A stretch of DNA of 36,018 nt from an uncultured Actinomyces sp. (lineage in GTDB: Bacteria; Actinomycetota; Actinomycetes; Actinomycetales; Actinomycetaceae), in the NCBI GenBank assembly GCA_938014245.1, contig CALLSD010000057.1, forward strand, positions 1-36,018, written 5' to 3'. A model generated the notes under the pieces. The model saw only the letters and a list, made by a program, of their open reading frames with translations. It searched no databases and was not told the DNA's origin. This document shows positions 1 through 6,821 of this stretch, piece after piece. The number at the start of each line of letters is the position of its first letter. Within the stretch, counting starts at the first letter, position 1. The position numbers and the translations under genes were made by a program.

Positions 1-52
1 GAGCACCGCTCTCCTAAAGCGGGTGTCGGACGTTCGAATCGTCTCGGGGGCA
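1..52 (+). tRNA. tRNA-Arg (anticodon CCT), 3' part only
   Basis: The window opens inside a tRNA. The anticodon stem CCGCT/AGCGG encloses the loop CTCCTAA, so the anticodon is CCT and reads the arginine codon AGG. The T arm GGACG/CGTCT around TTCGAAT follows, then the acceptor strand CGGGGGC and discriminator A at 52. CCA is not encoded. The 5' acceptor strand and most of the D arm lie outside the window. Confidence 0.9.
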
Positions 53-55
53 CAG

Positions 56-97
56 AAAATACAAAAACGGCTTGTTTTCATGCCGTTTTTGTATTTT
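56..97 (+). terminator. Terminator behind tRNA-Arg
   Basis: A perfect 16-bp inverted repeat (56-71 with 82-97) surrounds a 10-nt loop. The stem runs from an A-rich side into a T-rich side (GCCGTTTTTG), as in intrinsic terminators, and it starts 3 nt after the mature tRNA end. Confidence 0.9.
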
Positions 98-180
98 ACT
101 ATTCGGAGAGGACTCCCCAGATTTGCGCGGTTGCACCATCGGGGTAGTGAAGAAATAACGCAAAGCAGCATGGGGGAGAA

Positions 181-1446
181 GTGAACAGGGCGATTGGGCG
201 GTTGCTGAGCCATCCTCTCACGCGAAACTCCGCTTTCATGCACCTGTGGGCCGGCCAGACCGCAGCCGAGTTCGGTTTCCAGGTAGCCACTCTTGCAACC
301 TCTGCAATCGCTATCTCTCTATTGCACGCCACGGAGTCTGAAATCGGTGTTCTCAACGGTTTGCAGACACTCGCATTTCTCCTGATCGGCCTCCCCGCGG
401 GTGCGTGGGTTGATCGGTGGCGTAAACGCCGGGTCATGATTGTTTCTGACCTTGCGCGGGTTTTTGCACTCATTTCGATTCCGATCGCCTATGAGTGGTT
501 TACGCTGACACTCACGCACCTGATGATCGTTGCTGCGCTCTTAGGGCTTGCGACAGTCTTCTTCGATGTTGCCTATCAGTCCTACGTTCCGGCAATCGCA
601 TCCACACGGTATATCGCAGCTGCGAATGGGCGGCTCGAGGCCTCGTACCAGGTCGGCGCTGCAGGTGGCCCCGGTCTAGGCGGCTGGCTTTTGGGTGTCT
701 TTGCGCCCCCTTTGGCCTACGTATTCACCGCAGCAACTTACGTGTTCTCGACGGCGGCGATTTGGCGGATTAGAACACCTGAGCCTCAACCAGCACGCCC
801 TAGTGCCTCGTTGCTTGTACAAATCCGTGAAGGCTTGAGCTTCGTTCGACATGAGCCTCTACTTTTCCCCCTGTTTTCGTGTATCTCCTTTGCTGCGTTT
901 ACGGGTTCAGGGATACGCGTTCTCTTACCGATTTTGGTGCTTCGAACACTGGGCATGAATGCGACGCAATTGGGGGTCCTTCTGAGCGCGGGAGCGCTTG
1001 GTGGCATTCTTGGGGCGATGACTCGTTCCCTGTGGCTTGGGCGCCTGGGAATCGGTCGTTGCATTGTGATCACTTACGTCATTGGAGTCTCGATCCTTCT
1101 CTTGCAGCCGGCGGCACTTCATGTGCCCGAGATTGCTGGCTGGGTGATTGCCGCTGCGGGAGTGGTTTACTCGTACTTCATTACCATCTACAACGTGACG
1201 CAGATGAGTTTGCGGCAGGAAATCTGCCCCAAGTGGATGCTTGGGCGTATGAATGCGACCTTCCGTTTCGCGGTGTGGGGAGTGATGCCTCTGGGGTCGG
1301 TCGCTGCTGGCTTTCTTGCCGCCATCGTGGGTGTCGAAGCTGCTATGTATATCTTCGTTGTTTTGTCAGTGCTTGCTGGGATTGCGATGAGCTTTACGCC
1401 TGCTGCTCGCATTCGCGGGGTCAGTGCTGCTGAAGACCTCTCCTGA
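181..1446 (+). CDS. MFS transporter, EntS/MFS_3-like exporter
   Basis: A 421-residue, very hydrophobic protein with about 12 predicted membrane segments, the usual size for a major facilitator. Motif A between helices 2 and 3 is visible as GAWVDRWRKRRVMIVSDLAR (about residues 73-92). The run GRLEASYQVGAAGGPGLGGW near residue 155 resembles the helix 4-5 region of the MFS_3 group, which holds the enterobactin exporter EntS and macrolide exporters. It probably exports a small molecule using the proton gradient; the substrate cannot be read from sequence. The GTG start sits directly behind a GGGGGAGAA ribosome site. It stands alone between the tRNA terminator and the adhesin array, and nothing visible links it to the adhesins. 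Confidence 0.85.
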   Translation: MNRAIGRLLSHPLTRNSAFMHLWAGQTAAEFGFQVATLATSAIAISLLHATESEIGVLNGLQTLAFLLIGLPAGAWVDRWRKRRVMIVSDLARVFALISIPIAYEWFTLTLTHLMIVAALLGLATVFFDVAYQSYVPAIASTRYIAAANGRLEASYQVGAAGGPGLGGWLLGVFAPPLAYVFTAATYVFSTAAIWRIRTPEPQPARPSASLLVQIREGLSFVRHEPLLFPLFSCISFAAFTGSGIRVLLPILVLRTLGMNATQLGVLLSAGALGGILGAMTRSLWLGRLGIGRCIVITYVIGVSILLLQPAALHVPEIAGWVIAAAGVVYSYFITIYNVTQMSLRQEICPKWMLGRMNATFRFAVWGVMPLGSVAAGFLAAIVGVEAAMYIFVVLSVLAGIAMSFTPAARIRGVSAAEDLS

Positions 1447-1500
1447 ACCTGTGGGGTTTCGCATAGTGGGATTCACGCTAGAGATTTCAAGCTGAATTTT

Positions 1501-1517
1501 AACTGGAAGCAGTTTTG
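1501..1517 (+). terminator. Weak possible terminator of the MFS gene
   Basis: A short perfect inverted repeat, AACTG-GAAG-CAGTT, is followed by two further T residues about 55 nt after the MFS stop codon. The 5-bp stem is weak. An AACTGG motif resembling the AAACTGGGA element upstream of the later adhesin genes overlaps it, so it may be regulatory instead. Confidence 0.3.
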
Positions 1518-1604
1518 GGGTTATCGGGTCAAAAACCTGTGAATGGGTCGAATAAGTTCGGCTATATTGGGGCAATAATGATGTTTCACTCAAGAAAAGC
1601 TGGG

Positions 1605-1655
1605 TTGCGGCTGATTGTTGCAGTGATAGCATTCAGGTAACTGTCGCTCAATGAC
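1605..1655 (+). promoter_or_regulatory. Promoter and leader inverted repeat of adhesin 1
   Basis: A TTGCGG -35 box (1605-1610), a 16-bp spacer and an extended -10 box TG-A-TAGCAT (1624-1632) match actinobacterial housekeeping promoters. The inverted repeat GTCGC-TCA-ATGAC (1643-1655) follows 11 nt after the -10 box, so it would be at the extreme 5' end of the transcript. It is a degenerate copy of the GTCAC-N4-GTGAC element found at the same place in the next three genes. Confidence 0.6.
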
Positions 1656-1681
1656 ACCTTCTGAAGAAAGCTGTTGCCATC

Positions 1682-3121
1682 ATGGATCTTGACGTTATGA
1701 GCGTGAGGACGCGCCGTGTTCCGCTTGCGACTGTGGTTGCGTGCTCGCTTGTGGGAGTAGGTGCGCTGACAGGGATTGCTTCTCTTGCTGCGCCCGCGCA
1801 AGCTGCAGAGATCAATGCCATCACGAACGCGACGATTCGAAATAGGTCCACGCCCGCTGGCCCGAACTATGTCTATGACAATTACAATCTGACTTTCGCC
1901 TTCGATACAACTGGTAAGACTGTCGCTGAAAATGACACTTTGAGCATTCAGCTGCCCAGTGAGCTTCGCACTCGAGCCGCATCTTTCAATGTGACAGATC
2001 AGGACACTGGGGGAGTGGCGCTCACATGTTCGATTCCGGCAGGTGAGGGTCAAGTCTTAAGCTGTGCCTTCACTGACTATGTGACGACGCACGACAATGC
2101 CAGGGGCGATATTCACGTTGTGGCGGATATGGTTCGTCAAACGACTACTGATACTTTCAGCTTCACGATTAACCACAGTGTTGAGATTGATGCGACCGTT
2201 CCAAACGGAAATATCGTCAAGAATACGAATGGCTACGCTCCTGAGACCGCGTATAAATATGGATGGCAATTGCATGAAGGTCACACAGAGCGTTTTACGT
2301 GGGAAGTCTATATTCCTGAGCGTCAAATCCAATCGGACACCATCAGCGTCACTGACACCTTCGATACTGCCCATGGCGGCTACAAACTATTCAATGAGCC
2401 CGGAGCAAATGCCTGGCAGCGGACGCGTCTGTATAAGTGGAATTCTCTTAATGACTTTAAAGCTGATCCCGAGCATCAGAACTATGCCGAAAGCATTAAA
2501 GTCAATGGCTCGGTTAATGGCGGTACATTCACTCTGACTGAAACTTCTGAAGGATTCGTAGCCTCATTCCCGAACTCAAAGAACGATGCGTACTACCTGC
2601 TCAAGTACTACACAGAACTGAATGTTCCCGCTAACGCAACAATCGGAAGTACCTTCAAGAACACCGCAGTCGTGAACGGGCAGGTTGCTGAAAAGACGAT
2701 CGCGATTGAAACAGTTGGGTGGGGAGACGTTGATGGAGAGCTGAAGGCTACGCCAACGCCTACCCCTACACCGACACCGACACCGACGACGAGTACACCG
2801 TCGCCGACTCCGAGTACGCCGTCGCCGACTCCGAGTGTGACAACCTCTATGCCGGCGCCTTCGCCAAGCACTTCTAGCCCGACCCCATCGGTGAGTACCT
2901 CTACTCCGACCCCGTCAGCGACGACTCCGCAAACGAGCTCGCCAACCCCCTCGCCTTCGGCCTCGACCACGATGGTTACTCCTGCTCCTCGCCTCAGCAC
3001 TCCGCCTCGTCCGAAGGGAGCGCTTGCGCATACCGGAGTCAACTCTGGGATGGTGTTGGGCAGTGTAGCGTTGCTGCTGGTGTTTGGAATGTATCTGCGC
3101 CAAGGTCGCAGCAGGCTCTAA
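1682..3121 (+). CDS. LAHTG-anchored Ig-fold surface adhesin, copy 1
   Basis: A 479-residue cell-wall-anchored protein. A signal peptide ends near AQA/AE (residues 39-43). Two Ig-like domains follow, about 43-175 and 185-350. The first contains GDT-like IQLPSELRTR (89-98), a cysteine pair C116/C128 and AFTDYVTTHDN (129-139), which resembles the TYTFTDYVD latch-binding motif of ClfA/SdrG-type adhesins. The second ends in an N3-like Y-Y-T-E-L...NTAVVNG stretch. A long Pro/Thr/Ser stalk (about 356-445), LAHTG (448-452), a membrane helix and a basic tail complete it. LAXTG is the class E sortase recognition pattern. ATG 1682 is favoured because AGAAAG lies 11 nt upstream, as in the paralogues; ATG 1697 is the alternative. 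The ligand is unknown. Residues 61-350 align with copy 3 without gaps, but the stalk and tail differ. Confidence 0.85.
   Translation: MDLDVMSVRTRRVPLATVVACSLVGVGALTGIASLAAPAQAAEINAITNATIRNRSTPAGPNYVYDNYNLTFAFDTTGKTVAENDTLSIQLPSELRTRAASFNVTDQDTGGVALTCSIPAGEGQVLSCAFTDYVTTHDNARGDIHVVADMVRQTTTDTFSFTINHSVEIDATVPNGNIVKNTNGYAPETAYKYGWQLHEGHTERFTWEVYIPERQIQSDTISVTDTFDTAHGGYKLFNEPGANAWQRTRLYKWNSLNDFKADPEHQNYAESIKVNGSVNGGTFTLTETSEGFVASFPNSKNDAYYLLKYYTELNVPANATIGSTFKNTAVVNGQVAEKTIAIETVGWGDVDGELKATPTPTPTPTPTPTTSTPSPTPSTPSPTPSVTTSMPAPSPSTSSPTPSVSTSTPTPSATTPQTSSPTPSPSASTTMVTPAPRLSTPPRPKGALAHTGVNSGMVLGSVALLLVFGMYLRQGRSRL
2750..3010 (+). repeat. Low-complexity stalk repeat in adhesin 1
   Basis: The stalk is coded by degenerate Thr-Pro and Ser-Pro codons. 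It includes a run of CCGACA hexamers near 2770-2788 and a 21-bp tandem duplication (2792-2812 and 2813-2833, one base different). Repeats of this kind can change length by slippage, always in frame here because the units are multiples of three. Confidence 0.7.
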
Positions 3122-3194
3122 GTCAAGACGCTTAGTCTGCCCTTGGAGACTCATTTGTGGAGCTGCGTCACTCATCCTCGATGGGGCTCGAGTT

Positions 3195-3262
3195 TTACGG
3201 TGAACAATTTGCGAAAAGTTAAAACTGGGATTTCCCTATGAGTATTTACACATGAATTGTGT
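3195..3262 (+). promoter_or_regulatory. Possible upstream operator of adhesin 2
   Basis: This stretch holds AAACTGGGA (3222-3230) and, 26 nt from its start, the imperfect palindrome ACACATG-A-ATTGTGT (3248-3262). The same two elements with the same 26-nt offset occur upstream of adhesin 4. A TTACGG sits at 3195. A protein-binding role is inference. Confidence 0.4.
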
Positions 3263-3355
3263 ATTGTTCCCGAAAAGTCGGCAGAATGCTCGCGTCTCGG
3301 CCCTGAATAACTATTGTTTCCGCAATTTAGTCTGGGGTAATGCTGAAGGTCAGCG

Positions 3356-3389
3356 TGCTAACCTGTGGATATCTGGTCACGTGAGTGAC
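3356..3389 (+). promoter_or_regulatory. Promoter and leader inverted repeat of adhesin 2
   Basis: The extended -10 box is TG-C-TAACCT (3356-3364); no good -35 box is visible. GTCAC-GTGA-GTGAC (3376-3389) begins 12 nt after the -10 box. It can fold as a 5-bp stem at the mRNA 5' end or act as a DNA operator over the start of transcription. GAGAAAG at 3397-3403 is the ribosome site. Confidence 0.6.
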
Positions 3390-3413
3390 GCTTCTTGAGA
3401 AAGATTTAAGTTC

Positions 3414-4724
3414 ATGATTTTCAATGCTTCAGGCGCGCGTCTCCGCCGTGCCTCGATTGCAGGTGCGCTGATCTGTGCACTCTCCGGTGCTGGTGCGATG
3501 ACGGTGATGACTGCGTCTCCATCTCGCGCGGATCACGTGCCCGTCGAGGTCAACCATGTCGTCAAGAACGTCGTAATGAAGAACAGCTCCACTCCGAATG
3601 GCCCCAACTATGTGTGGGATAACTTCACGATGGACTTCAGCTTCGATACGACTGGTACGGATGTTTCCGAAACGGATACTGTCACCATCCAGTTGCCCAG
3701 CGAGCTGCGCACCCGCGAAGCCTACTTTGATGTCACCGACAAGAACACCGGTGGTGTCGCAATGAAGTGCGTGATCCCGGCCGGCGTCGGCCAGACCCTC
3801 CACTGTGCGTTCACTGATTACGCCGATGAGCATGTCAATATGAAGGGCGACATTCACGTCCTTGCAGATATGACTCGCGCGACCACTTCGACGCACTTTG
3901 AGTTCACGATTGGCCATGACATCGTCCTGCCTGCGGACATCGAAAACGGCAACGTCATTCCGAACACGAACGGCTACGCTCCCGATACTCCGTGGAAATA
4001 TGGCTGGCAGCTGCACGAGGGCCACAAAGAACGTTTCACCTGGGAGGTCTACATCCCGGAACGCAACATTCACTCGGGCACCATTTCAGTGACTGACACC
4101 TTCGACACTGCCAATGGCGGTTACAAGCTGTTCAATGACCCCTCAACGGATCCGAATGCCTGGCAGCGTACGCGCTTGCTCAAGTGGAACTCTCTTGATG
4201 ACTTCAAGGCTGACCCGAGTCACCAGAACTACGTTGAGAGCATTCCCGTTGGCGGAGCGGTCAATGGTGGCACCTTCACCATGACCGAGACCTCGACTGG
4301 CTTCGTTGCTTCTTTCCCGAACTCCAACAGCGACGCCTACTACATGATCAAGTACTACACCGTGCTGAATATTCCGGAGAATGCAAAGCCTGGAAACGTC
4401 TTCAATAACAAGGCCGATGTCAACGGCATGACTGCTGAGCGCAACATTGCGATTGAAACAGTAGGCTGGGGTGACCTCGAGGCTGATCGTCGTCCCACCC
4501 CTCCGACGTCCACAACCTCGACCCCTCCGGCAACCACGGTGACCCCCTCGCCTTCTGAGTCCACTACCGAGGCCACACCCTCCCCGAGTACGTCGACTAT
4601 GCCTTCGCCGAAGACCTCCCTGGCCCACACCGGTGCTATGACCGTTCCTGCAATTGGACTTGGAGCATTGGGACTGGCGCTGGGCGTCGCGCTCATGCGT
4701 CGTCGCGAGCAAGCCTCGGCCTAA
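3414..4724 (+). CDS. LAHTG-anchored Ig-fold surface adhesin, copy 2
   Basis: A 436-residue paralogue of copy 1. The signal peptide probably ends at SRA/DH (residue 39). The first Ig-like domain carries C119/C131 and AFTDYADEHVN from residue 132. The second carries the block YGWQLHEGH, then RFTWEVYIPERNI and TDTFDTANGGYKLFN, shared by all four copies. A short PT-rich stalk precedes LAHTG (403-407), a Gly/Ala/Leu membrane helix and RRR. The start is supported by GAGAAAG 10 nt upstream. The codons are visibly more GC-rich than in copies 1 and 3 for nearly the same protein, suggesting a different history or expression level. It is a monocistronic unit with its own promoter and a strong terminator. 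Confidence 0.85.
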   Translation: MIFNASGARLRRASIAGALICALSGAGAMTVMTASPSRADHVPVEVNHVVKNVVMKNSSTPNGPNYVWDNFTMDFSFDTTGTDVSETDTVTIQLPSELRTREAYFDVTDKNTGGVAMKCVIPAGVGQTLHCAFTDYADEHVNMKGDIHVLADMTRATTSTHFEFTIGHDIVLPADIENGNVIPNTNGYAPDTPWKYGWQLHEGHKERFTWEVYIPERNIHSGTISVTDTFDTANGGYKLFNDPSTDPNAWQRTRLLKWNSLDDFKADPSHQNYVESIPVGGAVNGGTFTMTETSTGFVASFPNSNSDAYYMIKYYTVLNIPENAKPGNVFNNKADVNGMTAERNIAIETVGWGDLEADRRPTPPTSTTSTPPATTVTPSPSESTTEATPSPSTSTMPSPKTSLAHTGAMTVPAIGLGALGLALGVALMRRREQASA

Positions 4725-4763
4725 GGCGAGTAAGCATCTTCGTGTAGAAACGAAAGTATGATC

Positions 4764-4793
4764 ATGGGCCCCATCCGAAAGGATGGGGCCCAT
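4764..4793 (+). terminator. Terminator of adhesin 2
   Basis: A perfect 13-bp GC-rich stem closed by a GAAA tetraloop lies 39 nt after the stop codon. The T-tract after it is poor (CGCTTTG), which is common in actinobacterial terminators. Confidence 0.8.
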
Positions 4794-5055
4794 CGCTTTG
4801 CCCCAAATTACCGATGATCAGGGGCTATTTGTCTGAATGTGTGCTGTTGGTCAGTTCAAGCTCCTTGGAAAGCTGCGGGTTCGAGCAGTCTCGCTTCTGT
4901 CAAGATGTTAATTTTTTACGCTCTGTCAGAAACTGAGACTTCTTGAAGAATATTCAGGAATGTACCGGGGAAGATTTTCGGCCCGCTCGCGAAAGGCGTT
5001 GGAATTACGCGGATTTAGTGCGTAAAAAATTGTTGTTTGGGCAATGGAGGCTGAA
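4794..5055. other. Intergenic region between adhesins 2 and 3
   Basis: The 409-bp gap between the two coding regions holds the adhesin 2 terminator, the TTACGC elements and the adhesin 3 promoter, all listed separately. The rest is AT-richer than the coding DNA, and I see no gene in it. Confidence 0.6.
4916..5025 (+). promoter_or_regulatory. Possible upstream operators of adhesin 3
   Basis: TTACGC (4916-4921) precedes AAACTGAGA (4930-4938) by 14 nt, the same offset as TTACGT to AAACTGGGA upstream of adhesin 4. Further down, TTACGC (5005-5010) and GCGTAA (5020-5025) form an inverted repeat with a 9-nt spacer. The arrangement suggests sites for a regulator recognising a TTACG core; this is inference. 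Confidence 0.4.
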
Positions 5056-5108
5056 TTGAAGCTGAATGTGATCGTGTTAGCCTGAGGGCGTCGAGTCACT
5101 TATGTGAC
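5056..5108 (+). promoter_or_regulatory. Promoter and leader inverted repeat of adhesin 3
   Basis: TTGAAG (5056-5061), a 16-bp spacer and TG-T-TAGCCT (5075-5083) form a convincing promoter. GTCAC-TTAT-GTGAC (5095-5108) starts 12 nt after the -10 box. AGAAAG (5117-5122) then serves the ATG at 5134. Confidence 0.65.
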
Positions 5109-5133
5109 ATCCCTCCAGAAAGACAAGAATGTG

Positions 5134-6411
5134 ATGAATAACGATGCTACGCGAGCACAGATGCTGCGTGCTTCAATCGCTGGCACAATTGCCTGTGCAT
5201 TTGTGGGAGCGGGAGCTCTCACTGTGTTCTCTCCGACGTTACCTGCTGCTCAGGCAGTAGAGGTTGATGTTGTGACTGGTATGACGATAGCGAATAGTTC
5301 GCATCCGCATGGGCCGAACTACGTCTGGGATAACTACGTCATGGATTTCTCTTTCGATACAAGCGCTAAGGCTGTGACCGAAGGGGATACGATTACTATT
5401 CAGCTGCCTAGTGAGCTGCGTACTCGCGCCACCCGCTTTAATGTTGATGATAAGAACGGCGGTGGAACTGCGCTCAATTGTGCAATTCCGGCAGGCGAGG
5501 GGCAATCGCTTAGCTGTGTCTTTACCGACTATGCAAAGCGACACGTGAATATGAAGGGCGATATTCACGTTCTTGCCGATATGACTCGCGAATCAGCTTC
5601 TGATTCCTTTAGCTTCACAATTAATCACACTGTTACGCTGACGGCGACTGTGCCCAATGGCAATATCGTGAGGAACACAACCGGGTATGCACCTGTTGAT
5701 CCCTACAAGTTCGGTTGGCAGCTGCATGATGGTCACAACGATCGTTTTACATGGGAGATTTACCTCCCTGAGCGTAATATCACGTCGAATACCATCAACA
5801 TTACTGATACCTTTGACACCTCCTACGGTGGCTACAAGCTGTTCAATGATCCAGCGCCGAATGCTTGGCAGCAAACACGCTTGTACAAGTGGAATTCATT
5901 GGCTGATTTCAAGGCTGATGTGAACCATCAACATCCCGCAGAAAGCGTCAAAGTCGGCGGCGCTGTCAATGGTGGAACCTTCACTTTGACTGAGACTGCG
6001 GATGGCTTTGTTGCTTCTTTCCCGAACTCAAATAGCGATGCCTACTACTTGCTCAAGTACTACACAGAGCTCAAGATTCCCGGTTCGGCAACCGTTGGCA
6101 CCAGCTTCAAGAACACTGCAGTAGTTAACGGGAAATCAACCGAACGCACTATTGCTATCGAAACTGTTGGATGGGGGGAGCTTGAGGGACAGTTGCGCAC
6201 AACTCCTCCGACACCCTCTGTGACTACTCCGCCCACGACTGTGCCTTCTCCTTCTGAGTCAACAACTGTTCCCTCACCGAGCGTGAGCACGACGCTTCCT
6301 CCGAAGAAGAGCCTTGCGCACACCGGTGTGAACGCTGCTCCGGCGATCGGTCTGGGCGCTCTCGGCCTTGCTCTTGGTGTGGCCTTGATGCGTCGACGTC
6401 AGCAGGCGTGA
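5134..6411 (+). CDS. LAHTG-anchored Ig-fold surface adhesin, copy 3
   Basis: A 425-residue wall-anchored adhesin. The signal peptide ends at AQA/VE (residue 41). Ig-like domain 1 is about 43-175, with C116/C128 and VFTDYAKRHVN (129-139). Domain 2 is about 185-350, with YKFGWQLHDGH (191-201) and YYTELK, then KNTAVVNG. A short Pro/Ser/Thr stalk, LAHTG (394-398), a membrane helix and RRR follow. I chose ATG 5134 over the in-frame GTG at 5104 because that GTG lies inside the leader inverted repeat, while AGAAAG sits 11 nt before 5134, matching the other copies. The 3' end, from residue 353 through the terminator, is almost identical in DNA to copy 4. Confidence 0.85.
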   Translation: MNNDATRAQMLRASIAGTIACAFVGAGALTVFSPTLPAAQAVEVDVVTGMTIANSSHPHGPNYVWDNYVMDFSFDTSAKAVTEGDTITIQLPSELRTRATRFNVDDKNGGGTALNCAIPAGEGQSLSCVFTDYAKRHVNMKGDIHVLADMTRESASDSFSFTINHTVTLTATVPNGNIVRNTTGYAPVDPYKFGWQLHDGHNDRFTWEIYLPERNITSNTINITDTFDTSYGGYKLFNDPAPNAWQQTRLYKWNSLADFKADVNHQHPAESVKVGGAVNGGTFTLTETADGFVASFPNSNSDAYYLLKYYTELKIPGSATVGTSFKNTAVVNGKSTERTIAIETVGWGELEGQLRTTPPTPSVTTPPTTVPSPSESTTVPSPSVSTTLPPKKSLAHTGVNAAPAIGLGALGLALGVALMRRRQQA

Positions 6412-6470
6412 AAATCTGAGCTTCTAAAATAGAGCGGAAACTGTGGCCCCCACCCAAAGGTGGGGGCCAC
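6190..6470 (+). repeat. Near-identical 3' repeat, first copy
   Basis: About 280 bp covering the stalk, sorting signal, stop codon and terminator hairpin of adhesin 3 recur at 7873-8156 with only a handful of differences. The upstream parts of the two genes are far more diverged, which points to recent gene conversion or a recombination join. Confidence 0.85.
6443..6470 (+). terminator. Terminator of adhesin 3
   Basis: A perfect 12-bp GC-rich stem (GTGGCCCCCACC and its complement) closes a CAAA loop 31 nt after the stop codon. There is no T-tract. Confidence 0.75.
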
Positions 6471-6763
6471 TCAGTACATATTAGTGTTGTTTTTGCAGTT
6501 CAGAGCGGGTGTTAGTTGGTGAATATTCCCGTGTGGTCAGTTGGCGTTCCGCGAAAACTGATTAATTTTGCTGTGTGTGGATTCTTCATTGATGCCAATT
6601 CTTTACGTGTAGTCAGAAACTGGGACTTTGCTAAGAAAATTTACACGTAAATTACGTGTTTTAATATAAAAAACTTGGGTATTTCGTCGAAAACTCACGG
6701 TTTTCTCGTTGGGAATATTCGCATTTTTGCGCAGAAAAGCTGAAATCAGACTGGAAAATAACG
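6471..6763. other. Intergenic region between adhesins 3 and 4
   Basis: The gap contains the palindrome listed at 6603-6659 and, near its end, CTGA-AA-TCAG (6740-6749). It is AT-rich around 6600-6740. I see no gene in it. Confidence 0.6.
6603..6659 (+). promoter_or_regulatory. Palindromic operator candidate of adhesin 4
   Basis: ACACGTAA-A-TTACGTGT (6643-6659) is a perfect palindrome with 8-bp arms. A further half site TTACGTGT lies at 6603-6610, and AAACTGGGA at 6617-6625. The arrangement resembles a dimeric regulator site with an upstream half site. It lies about 105 bp before the -10 box, so activation or long-range repression would fit better than simple promoter occlusion. Confidence 0.5.
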
Positions 6764-6797
6764 TGCTAGCCTCTTGGTGTCACGTCACGGAAGTGAC
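6764..6797 (+). promoter_or_regulatory. Promoter and leader inverted repeat of adhesin 4
   Basis: The extended -10 box is TG-C-TAGCCT (6764-6772) with no clear -35 box. GTCAC-GGAA-GTGAC (6784-6797) begins exactly 12 nt after the -10 box, as in copies 2 and 3. The CCTCCAGAAAGA ribosome-site region (6801-6812) matches copy 3. Confidence 0.6.
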
Positions 6798-6821
6798 CAC
6801 CCTCCAGAAAGACGGAATGTC

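Noticed and set aside
5104..5133. Upstream GTG as start of adhesin 3 (and GTG 6774 for adhesin 4)
   Set aside because: The first lies in the leader inverted repeat and the second overlaps the promoter. AGAAAG sites at matching distance support 5134 and 6822.
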